Under the pieces are notes generated by a model, which saw only the letters and a program-made list of their open reading frames with translations, made no database searches and was not told the DNA's origin. Source: Candidatus Cryptobacteroides faecihippi (lineage in GTDB: Bacteria; Bacteroidota; Bacteroidia; Bacteroidales; UBA932). From it: a stretch of 14,564 bases of DNA. Shown piece after piece: positions 1 to 6,307 of the stretch; within the stretch, counting starts at the first letter, position 1; the number at the start of each line of letters is the position of its first letter. The stretch covers positions 1 to 14,564 of the forward strand of contig JAGHSC010000051.1 in assembly GCA_018066065.1 (NCBI GenBank), given 5' to 3'. Both the position numbers and the translations under genes were made by a program.

Positions 1-249
1 AGTCTCTGTCGTGTAGACAGGCTTCTTGAGATGCTTGCAGAAGGAGCCGAGGTGCCTGATGTGGTCCAGATGGTCATGGGTGACCAGGATTGCCTGAAAG
101 CAGTCGAGCCCGTAGCCGAGCATGAAGAGTTCCTTCTTAAGGCGCCTGAGACTGACTCCGGCATCGATCAGCAGGCCATGCATCCCGTCCGTGAGAAGAT
201 AGCAGTTGCCATTGCTGCCGCTTGAGAAACTGACAAACTCAAGGCTCAT
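1..249 (-). CDS. MBL-fold metallohydrolase, YycJ/WalJ-like (partial, 3' end outside window)
   Basis: The minus-strand frame gives the first 83 residues of a metallo-beta-lactamase-fold protein and is still open at base 1. The N-terminus has the shape of YycJ/WalJ-type hydrolases: a first strand with a SSGSNGNC segment (residues 9-16), then LLIDAG (26-31), then the metal-binding motif THDHLDH (57-63; ligands H58, H60, D62, H63). In this family the motif binds two metal ions and the proteins are cytoplasmic phosphodiesterases or nucleases. The exact substrate cannot be read here. The start ATG at 249-247 overlaps the stop of the upstream TPR gene in an ATGA arrangement, with AGGAGG (bases 262-257) seven bases before it. 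This fixes the start and suggests translational coupling. No signal peptide is seen. The fold is near certain; the YycJ/WalJ assignment is strong but rests on the N-terminal third only. Confidence 0.9.
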   Translation of the reverse strand, partial: MSLEFVSFSSGSNGNCYLLTDGMHGLLIDAGVSLRRLKKELFMLGYGLDCFQAILVTHDHLDHIRHLGSFCKHLKKPVYTTET

Positions 250-2276
250 CGCTTGTCCTCCTCACAGTATTTGGAGATGACGCTGTACGCATCTGCGACA
301 CCCAGCTCACCTGCACGTGAAAGATCGATGCAGCCCTTTTCCTTATCCTTCAGGTAGATCAGCACAAGGCCACGGTTGTAGAAGGCATCACCAAGGTATG
401 GATAGAGTGCAATGGCCTTGGTGTAGCTTTCGACAGACTCCACGAACCTTGCGGAAAGGCAATAGAGGTTGCCGAGGTTGAACTGCACATATGGGATGCC
501 GGGCAGCAGCTTGTCTGCCTCGACCATGTCCTCGATGGCTTCCGAATAGTCATAAGTCCTGCTCACCTGGTCACGGACCCTGGCCCTCGTGTTGCCCTTG
601 TCATCCATGGTCAAGGTCTGGACATTGTTCTCGATGGACGAGATGAAGTCGATCATCTCTGCCCTGAGAACGCCCCTGTTGAGGCGGTAGAAGGCTTTGT
701 AGTACTCTGCATATTCCCCGGACGACGAGGCATCCACGGCCTGGTCGAACTGGTTCAGAGCAGCAGCATACTGCTTTGACTGGACACTGTACAATCCTCT
801 GATGAACATCCTGTCCGCATCGGTAATTGAGTTCGAGGCACCGGCGGAGAGGAATGAGTCTCCGTAGATGGACGCCTCTATGCCTTTCTCGAAGACCGGA
901 GCCTTGAGCGAATCGGCGTTGGTAACCGCCATGCTGACAGGAGAATCCGAGATGAACATGTCGATCAGAGGATTCTCGTACCTGTGCCTGAGGGCATAGT
1001 TCATGTTGTCGCGGCTGCTGGAGAGCGCGAACTTGAAAAGAGGCTTCAGGCGGATGTTGATGTCACGGTTCTGAAGGAGCTCGTTCTCGAATCCCTTCTT
1101 GGCAAAATCAGCGTCCAGGGCAAGCAGGGAGCTGTATTTCTTCGTCGTGTCGGCAAAGGAGCCCTCGTCAGTGGCATTCTTGTCACGGTACTCCTTGACT
1201 TTCTTCTGGGCGATGTCATAGTCCTGCTTGGAGGACTTGTTCCGGCCGAGCATGTTCTTGACATAGGATCTGTTCAGGTAAGCCTTCGCAAAATCCGGGT
1301 AAAGCTCGATTGCCTTGTCGTAGTCATCCAGAGCATCCAGCCACCTGCCCATCTCGCAGAAGAACGAAGCTCTGTTGAAGTAGGCAAGCACATTGTCCGG
1401 ATTGATGTTGATCACATGGTCCATGTCGGCAAGAGCCTCCTCGAAATTGCCCACCTGGGCATGTATGAGGCTCCTGTTGTAGAGAGTCAGGGCATTGCCC
1501 GGCTCATCCACGAGGACCCTGTCGAGATCCCGCATCGCGGAATTGTAGTCATTGCTCTCGTAGAACATGATCGCCCTGTTGAAGTAGGCGAATGTATTTG
1601 TCGTGTCGAGAGTTATGGCCTTGTCCATGTCAGCGATAGCAGAAGGATAGTCCTTCATCTCGGCGTAGAGCCTTCCCCTCCTGACAAAGCCTTCCGGATC
1701 GAAGCGGTCCAGCTTGATGGCCCTGTTGTAGTCCTCCAGAGCCTTGGTGGTATCATTAAGGAAAAGATAGGATGCGCCTCTGTTGAGGTAGGCGGAAGGG
1801 TCCTTTGGTTCCTTTGTGATGTAACGGTCGAAATCCACCACAGCCTTGTCGAACTGCTGGGACAGGAAATAGGTAACCCCACGGCTGTAGTACAGGCCAT
1901 CGAGGCCGGGACGCAGGCTGATTGCAGTCTCAAGGTTCTCCAGGGCCTCGTCATACTTTCCCGAACGGCTCAGGGTGATGGCCCTGTAGTGATAACCATT
2001 GGTGAAGACAGGATTGAGCCTGACTGAATTGTCGAAGTCAGACTGTGCACCGCGGAGGTCGCCAAGGTTGTACTTGGCTATTCCCCTGTAGAAGAAAGTC
2101 CAGCAGTCCGTCGAGTCCAGCCTGGCAAGGATGTTGAACTGGGAGATTGCGTCGGCGTAGCGGTTCTCCGAAAGTGCGAGCCTTCCCCTGAATGAAAAGA
2201 CATCCTTGTCATACTGCGCATTGCACAGCATGAGGGAAAGGAAAATCATCGCAAGGGAAAGAGCAAGCCTCTTCAT
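246..2276 (-). CDS. secreted TPR-repeat protein, 676 aa
   Basis: Residues 1-20 form a Sec signal peptide (MKR, hydrophobic core, cleavage likely after CNA), so the protein is probably periplasmic or outer-membrane associated. Residues about 27-356 are roughly ten consecutive 34-residue tetratricopeptide repeats, with the usual small residue at position 8, a Y/F and an A near position 20, and P at the end (for example 163-196, 197-230, 265-298, 299-332). Residues about 357-487 do not read as TPR and are rich in charged and polar residues. TPR-like repeats return at about 489-520 and 597-664, and the protein ends in a GCIDL..AGELG..DAY segment common in Bacteroidota TPR proteins. TPR arrays bind other proteins; the partner is unknown. 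It is the first gene of a minus-strand unit and overlaps the metallohydrolase gene by four bases. Its own promoter is probably the -7 box at 2321-2328. No catalytic domain was found. Confidence 0.92.
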   Translation of the reverse strand: MKRLALSLAMIFLSLMLCNAQYDKDVFSFRGRLALSENRYADAISQFNILARLDSTDCWTFFYRGIAKYNLGDLRGAQSDFDNSVRLNPVFTNGYHYRAITLSRSGKYDEALENLETAISLRPGLDGLYYSRGVTYFLSQQFDKAVVDFDRYITKEPKDPSAYLNRGASYLFLNDTTKALEDYNRAIKLDRFDPEGFVRRGRLYAEMKDYPSAIADMDKAITLDTTNTFAYFNRAIMFYESNDYNSAMRDLDRVLVDEPGNALTLYNRSLIHAQVGNFEEALADMDHVININPDNVLAYFNRASFFCEMGRWLDALDDYDKAIELYPDFAKAYLNRSYVKNMLGRNKSSKQDYDIAQKKVKEYRDKNATDEGSFADTTKKYSSLLALDADFAKKGFENELLQNRDINIRLKPLFKFALSSSRDNMNYALRHRYENPLIDMFISDSPVSMAVTNADSLKAPVFEKGIEASIYGDSFLSAGASNSITDADRMFIRGLYSVQSKQYAAALNQFDQAVDASSSGEYAEYYKAFYRLNRGVLRAEMIDFISSIENNVQTLTMDDKGNTRARVRDQVSRTYDYSEAIEDMVEADKLLPGIPYVQFNLGNLYCLSARFVESVESYTKAIALYPYLGDAFYNRGLVLIYLKDKEKGCIDLSRAGELGVADAYSVISKYCEEDKR

Positions 2277-2281
2277 ATAAA

Positions 2282-2313
2282 TTTCATGTTTAGGCGCAAA
2301 ATGCCTAAATTTG
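2282..2313 (+). promoter_or_regulatory. Bacteroidota-type promoter for the M28/ABC operon
   Basis: TAAATTTG at 2306-2313 matches the Bacteroidota -7 consensus TAnnTTTG in all fixed positions. TTTC at 2282-2285, one base off the -33 consensus TTTG, lies 20 bases upstream, which is the usual spacing. Transcription would start near 2320, downstream of the two in-frame ATGs at 2286 and 2301, and this supports translation from TTG at 2346. It faces the minus-strand box at 2321-2328. The match is by eye only. Confidence 0.5.
2289..2309. repeat. perfect 7-bp inverted repeat in divergent promoter
   Basis: TTTAGGC (2289-2295), a 7-base spacer, then GCCTAAA (2303-2309) form a perfect inverted repeat in the short gap between two divergent genes. 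Its right arm overlaps the plus-strand -7 box (TAAATTTG, 2306-2313). It could be an operator for a dimeric regulator, or a small hairpin in the 5' leader of the TPR-gene transcript. The repeat itself is seen directly; its function is inferred. Confidence 0.5.
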
Positions 2314-2320
2314 TCGTTTA

Positions 2321-2328
2321 CAAAGATA
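2321..2328 (-). promoter_or_regulatory. -7 box for the TPR/metallohydrolase unit
   Basis: Read on the minus strand these bases are TATCTTTG, a full match to the Bacteroidota -7 consensus TAnnTTTG, about 45 bases before the TPR gene start. No good TTTG -33 element lies at 19-21 bases upstream of it (the nearest is about 30 bases away), so strength is uncertain. It lies immediately beside the plus-strand -7 box, so the two promoters probably compete or share a regulator. Confidence 0.42.
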
Positions 2329-2345
2329 AAAACATTAATCGTGCC

Positions 2346-3353
2346 TTGAAGACGATTTCAAACATTTTTTCGACCATTGTCATAATATTGACAGCATCTT
2401 TCGTCTCCTCTGCCCAGACGAAGGACGTAAAGATGGTTCCATCGGGCAGGAATGCAGAGAAACTGGTCACAGTCGAACGACTGCAGGAAACGATAGAATA
2501 TCTCACGGACACGACCTTCGGAGGAAGAGCCCTTGGCAGCAAGGGTGCGACTGAAGCCGCATTCTGGATCGGCAGGTCGTTCAAGAACGCGGGACTCATG
2601 CCGATCTCAGGCAAGTATGTCCAGTCGTTCCAGGTGGGCGACCTCACAGGCCACAACATCATGGGATTCATGCCCGGGACCAGAAGTGCCAGGAACGAGA
2701 CCTACGTCATTGTCTGCGCCCACTACGACAGCTACGGAGTCCTTGGCGGGAAGATACTTCCGGGAGCCGACAGCAATGCTTCCGGAGTCGTTGAAATGAC
2801 CAACATCATGGACAAGCTAAAGTACATGAAGGAACTCGGCAGGGTCTACGGAAGCAACATCATCTTCCTTGCCACCGATGGAAAGGAAAAGAATGCAGCC
2901 GGCGCTGAAGCCTTTGTCGCAAAGCTCAACGAAGGAGGTTTCATCGACCCGATCAACCAGAAGCCGATCGAGGCCAGGCAGATCAAGAACACCGTCGTGC
3001 TGGACATCCTGGGAGCGACACTCGAGCCGATCCACAAGGGCAGGAAGGATTACCTGATCATGCTCGGTGCTGCAGGAGACCGCTACGACCTGACAAGCGT
3101 CAACAGCAGGGACGACCTGTCGCTCGACCTCGGATTCGACTACTACGGCAGCAAGTGGGGCACCGACATGTTCCGCTACAAGGTTGGAGACCAGAGAGTC
3201 TTCACCCAGAACGGGATGCCTTGCACGCTGATGACATCCGGCATCACCAGGGAGACCACCAACAAGCCGGAGGATGACTGGGAAAGTCTCAACTATGAAG
3301 TGTTCAGGAAGAGAGTGATCCTCATCTTCCACTGGCTCACAAAGATTCTCTAG
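2346..3353 (+). CDS. M28-family peptidase-like exported protein with altered active site
   Basis: This is a zinc aminopeptidase-fold (M28) protein. From TTG 2346 the first 23 residues make a standard signal peptide (MKT, hydrophobic core, SSA cleavage). In-frame ATGs at 2286 and 2301 give a 355- or 350-residue protein with a long charged leader, but they lie upstream of the likely transcription start, so TTG is preferred though unproven. Numbered from TTG, visible M28 landmarks are HYD (H126, D128), GADSNASG (D142) and LDILG (D220). The usual AEE pair, with the catalytic Glu and a zinc ligand, aligns with GKE (K180, E181). The C-terminal HTPED-type zinc ligand aligns with NKPED (N306). It may be a Bacteroidales-specific subfamily with changed chemistry, or a non-enzymatic binding protein. 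It heads the plus-strand operon, two bases before the ABC transporter gene. Family certain; activity unsure. Confidence 0.88.
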   Translation: MKTISNIFSTIVIILTASFVSSAQTKDVKMVPSGRNAEKLVTVERLQETIEYLTDTTFGGRALGSKGATEAAFWIGRSFKNAGLMPISGKYVQSFQVGDLTGHNIMGFMPGTRSARNETYVIVCAHYDSYGVLGGKILPGADSNASGVVEMTNIMDKLKYMKELGRVYGSNIIFLATDGKEKNAAGAEAFVAKLNEGGFIDPINQKPIEARQIKNTVVLDILGATLEPIHKGRKDYLIMLGAAGDRYDLTSVNSRDDLSLDLGFDYYGSKWGTDMFRYKVGDQRVFTQNGMPCTLMTSGITRETTNKPEDDWESLNYEVFRKRVILIFHWLTKIL

Positions 3354-3355
3354 CC

Positions 3356-5206
3356 ATGAAAGGATTCTGGAAGATGATGAAGCGATACATCGCTCCATTC
3401 AGGAAATATCTCGTCGGATCGGTGGTGCTGAACATCCTCTCTGCGGTGTTCAACATCTTCTCTTTCGCCATGATCGTCCCGATGCTGAGGATTCTCTTCC
3501 GCATGACGGACAAGACATACACATTCACGCCATGGGCAGACGTCTGGAACATGCCTTTCAAGGACATGGGAGACGCTGCGATGCAGAACATCTACCACGG
3601 GCTCGAGAGCGCCATCGCCACCTATGGCGAACCGAATGTGCTTCTCGCACTCTGCATATTCCTTGTGATCACCACTGCTCTCAAGACTGCATGCTACTTC
3701 GGTTCCGCAGGTGTGATGGTCCCGATCAGGGCAGGCGTCGTAAAGAACATCAGGATGGAGATCTACGACAAGATCCTCTCCCTTCCGATCGGGTTCTTCT
3801 CCGAGGAAAAGAAGGGTGACGTCATCGCCAGGATGAGCGGTGACGTCCAGGAAGTCGAGAATTCCGTCGCCGGTTCGATCGAGATGCTGATCAAGAACCC
3901 TATCCTGATCGTCATCTACTTCGCCGCGCTGATCGTCATCAGCTGGGAGATGACCACCTTCACGATCGTCTTTGCACCGGTGATGATCTGGGTTATGGGT
4001 GTAATCGGAAAGAACCTCAAGAAGAAGTCACTGGACGTCCAGAACCTCTGGAGCGACGTCATGTCACAGGTCGAGGAGACTCTTGGCGGCCTGAGGGTCA
4101 TCAAAGCCTTCATCGCAGAGGGAAAGATGTCGGAGAGGTTCGACAAGGTCACCGGAGCCATGAAGGACAAGACCGAGAGGGTGTCCCTCCGCCAGGCTCT
4201 CGCCCACCCTGTCAGCGAGTTCATGGGAACCCTGCTGATCACGATCGTGCACTTCTTCGGAGGTCATCACATCATGAGCGGCAAGACAGTCGTGGATGCT
4301 CCGATGTTCATCTACTACATGGTGATCCTGTACAGCATCATAAACCCTATCAAGGATTTCTCAAAGGCCAGCTACGCCATCCCGAAGGGCATGGCTTCAA
4401 TGGAAAGGATCAACAAGGTGCTGGATGCAGTCAACGACATCGTCGAGCCGAAGGACCCTAAGCCTATCGGAGGATTCAATGACAGGATCTCATTCAACGA
4501 TGTTCATTTCCGCTACCCTGACGGACAGAAGATGATCCTGGACGGAGTCAGCCTGGAGATCCCGAAGGGAAAGACAGTCGCGATCGTGGGTGCATCAGGC
4601 GCAGGAAAGTCGACCCTCGTGGACCTCATACCAAGATTCTACGACCCTGATTCCGGTTCGATCACGATCGATGGGACAGACCTCAGGGAAGCAAGCCTCA
4701 AGGACATCAGGAGCCTGATCGGAAACGTGAATCAGGAATCCATCCTCTTCAACGACACAATCTTCAACAACATTGCATTCGGTGTGGAGAATGCGTCGAT
4801 GGACGATGTCATCGCAGCGGCAAGGATTGCCAACGCCCACGATTTCATCATGGAGAAGGAAGGAGGCTACAGCTTCAACATCGGAGACCGCGGAGTGAAG
4901 CTCTCGGGAGGCCAGAGGCAGAGGATCAGCATTGCAAGGGCAATCCTGAAGAACCCTCCGATCCTCATCCTCGACGAGGCCACGGCCTCCCTTGACACAG
5001 AATCGGAGAAGATTGTCCAGGAGGCTCTCGACAGGCTGATGTCCTCCAGGACGACGATCGCAATCGCCCACAGGCTCTCGACGATCCGCAATGCAGATGA
5101 GATCATCGTGATGCACGAAGGCAGGATAGTGGAGAGAGGCAGGCACGAGGAGCTGCTCGCCCTGAATGGCCACTACAGGAAACTCAATGACATGCAGGCA
5201 CTTTAA
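3356..5206 (+). CDS. ABC exporter, fused permease and ATPase, MsbA-like
   Basis: This is a 616-residue half-transporter that would act as a homodimer in the inner membrane. The N-terminal part (about 1-345) is the exporter transmembrane domain, with hydrophobic spans near 18-48, 95-125, 180-220 and 288-332 and cytoplasmic loops between. The ATPase domain (about 375-616) carries Walker A GASGAGKST (412-420), Q-loop Q460, signature LSGGQ (516-520), Walker B ILILDE (536-541) and switch His572, all intact. Length and layout match MsbA-type lipid A flippases of Bacteroidota, but multidrug or peptide exporters share the architecture, so the substrate is inferred. It starts two bases after the M28-like gene and is followed nine bases later by the CBM9-like gene, so co-transcription is very likely. 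The start is the first ATG after the upstream stop; no Shine-Dalgarno is seen. Arg codons are mostly AGG (22 of 30). Confidence 0.93.
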   Translation: MKGFWKMMKRYIAPFRKYLVGSVVLNILSAVFNIFSFAMIVPMLRILFRMTDKTYTFTPWADVWNMPFKDMGDAAMQNIYHGLESAIATYGEPNVLLALCIFLVITTALKTACYFGSAGVMVPIRAGVVKNIRMEIYDKILSLPIGFFSEEKKGDVIARMSGDVQEVENSVAGSIEMLIKNPILIVIYFAALIVISWEMTTFTIVFAPVMIWVMGVIGKNLKKKSLDVQNLWSDVMSQVEETLGGLRVIKAFIAEGKMSERFDKVTGAMKDKTERVSLRQALAHPVSEFMGTLLITIVHFFGGHHIMSGKTVVDAPMFIYYMVILYSIINPIKDFSKASYAIPKGMASMERINKVLDAVNDIVEPKDPKPIGGFNDRISFNDVHFRYPDGQKMILDGVSLEIPKGKTVAIVGASGAGKSTLVDLIPRFYDPDSGSITIDGTDLREASLKDIRSLIGNVNQESILFNDTIFNNIAFGVENASMDDVIAAARIANAHDFIMEKEGGYSFNIGDRGVKLSGGQRQRISIARAILKNPPILILDEATASLDTESEKIVQEALDRLMSSRTTIAIAHRLSTIRNADEIIVMHEGRIVERGRHEELLALNGHYRKLNDMQAL

Positions 5207-5215
5207 CCATAGAAT

Positions 5216-5872
5216 ATGAAGACCGTCAAGAGAATCAAGGTTCCTTTCATCGAAGGACTCGAAACAATGAATCTGCAGGAGCTCGACCTCACCATGGAGA
5301 AGGGCGCCGCAAAGTTTGCAGTGTGTGAGAACAACTGGCCAAAGGATGCTCCCTACACTCCTGACTGCAATGGATCAATCGCAAGGAGCAAGACCCATCT
5401 GGCAGTGATGTACCATGTCAGGGGCCTCGATCTCAGGGCTACGGCAATGGAAGACAACGGCAACAGCTGGGAAGACAGCTGCTGCGAGTTCTTCGTGACC
5501 GACCCTTACGACGGAACCTACTACAACTTCGAGCTTACCTGCATCGGAAGCCTTCTCTCATCCAAGAGAAAGAGCAGGATCGACAGCAAGCTCCAGGACC
5601 CGGCCCTGCTCTCCAGGGTCATCAGGTACTCTTCCCTCGAGCACAAGCCGATGGAGATCAGCGACAAAGTCTTCGGATGGACCGTCGTGATGCTGATCCC
5701 GTTCGAGCTCATAGGAATAGACAGGGACAACATCCCGGTCAGCGTCAGGGGCAACTTCTACAAGTGCGGAGACCTTACGGCCCACCCTCACTTCCTGAGC
5801 TGGAACCCGATCCAGACGGCGAAGCCTGACTTCCACAGGCCTGAATTCTTCGGAGAACTCATCCTGAGATAG
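5216..5872 (+). CDS. CBM9-like (carbohydrate-binding family 9-like) protein, no signal peptide
   Basis: The 218 residues are one domain resembling the family-9-type carbohydrate-binding beta-sandwich found in Bacteroidota. Landmarks are SWEDSCCEFFV (84-94), YYNFELTCIG (102-111), FGWTVVMLIPFE (153-164), FYKCGD (181-186) and the C-terminal WNPI..AKPDFHRPEFFG (196-213). An in-frame TAG at 5210-5212 just before the ATG rules out a longer N-terminus in this reading, and no signal peptide or membrane span is present, so the protein appears cytoplasmic. That is unusual for a sugar-binding domain. It lies between an exporter and a VanZ-like gene, spaced 9 and 5 bases. Binding of an envelope-sugar intermediate is a guess. 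Domain similarity is confident; function is not. Confidence 0.8.
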   Translation: MKTVKRIKVPFIEGLETMNLQELDLTMEKGAAKFAVCENNWPKDAPYTPDCNGSIARSKTHLAVMYHVRGLDLRATAMEDNGNSWEDSCCEFFVTDPYDGTYYNFELTCIGSLLSSKRKSRIDSKLQDPALLSRVIRYSSLEHKPMEISDKVFGWTVVMLIPFELIGIDRDNIPVSVRGNFYKCGDLTAHPHFLSWNPIQTAKPDFHRPEFFGELILR

Positions 5873-5877
5873 AGAGA

Positions 5878-6291
5878 ATGAAGAGAAGCAACATCATAGC
5901 GCTCATCCTGTTCCTGGTGTATCTCGCCGCGGTGGCCTACTGCTGTTTCGGCCACTTCAGCGACCTTCCCCAAGTGGAAAGCTCGTACTTCGGGATCCCT
6001 TCGGACAAGATAGTACACTTCCTGATGTTCTTCCCTTTCCCGATCCTCTTCTTCCTGGCATTCGACAGGCACACGACGAAGCCGTGGCATGCTGTCCTGA
6101 TGACGGCGATCACCTTCGCTCTCGGATGTGCCCTCGCCGCGGCGACGGAGATCGGACAGTCATTCACGACCTACAGATCAGGGGATCCTCTGGATTTCTA
6201 CGCAGACATCTTATCCCTCGGCCTCTCTTCACTGCTCATCCTGACGGTGGACATCTGGAAGATGAAGCGCGACAGGGCCAAGGGAGAATAA
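5878..6291 (+). CDS. VanZ-like membrane protein
   Basis: The 137 residues carry four hydrophobic spans near 5-24, 44-62, 72-92 and 108-127, the usual VanZ layout. VanZ-family residues are visible: SDKIVHF (42-48), a Glu and Gln in TEIGQSF (90-96), and R100 followed by D103, D106 and the DFYAD segment (106-110) before the last span. VanZ was first known for low-level teicoplanin resistance. The wider family is present in many bacteria without any link to resistance, and its chemistry is unknown. The gene starts five bases after the CBM9-like stop (purine-rich AGAGA before the ATG) and ends 16 bases before the amidase gene. This places it in an envelope-related operon. Do not read it as a resistance gene. 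Confidence 0.87.
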   Translation: MKRSNIIALILFLVYLAAVAYCCFGHFSDLPQVESSYFGIPSDKIVHFLMFFPFPILFFLAFDRHTTKPWHAVLMTAITFALGCALAAATEIGQSFTTYRSGDPLDFYADILSLGLSSLLILTVDIWKMKRDRAKGE

Positions 6292-6307
6292 ACTGAAAAG
6301 ACAACCA

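Noticed and set aside
31..225. 64-residue plus-strand frame at the left edge
   Set aside because: It is the complement of the metallo-beta-lactamase coding region carrying the THDHLDH motif.
984..2027. 347-residue open frame antisense to the TPR gene
   Set aside because: It lies wholly opposite a clear TPR gene. Its composition is Val-, Leu- and Ile-rich with no recognisable domain, as expected from reading the complement of a codon-biased repeat gene.
1250..2200. Regular short similarities every about 102 bases, at first reminiscent of a tandem repeat array
   Set aside because: The period equals 34 codons and follows the TPR repeats; the DNA units are diverged and have no spacers, so not CRISPR or satellite DNA.
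5878..6291. Teicoplanin-resistance gene vanZ
   Set aside because: No other van genes are present, and the VanZ family is widespread without a resistance role.
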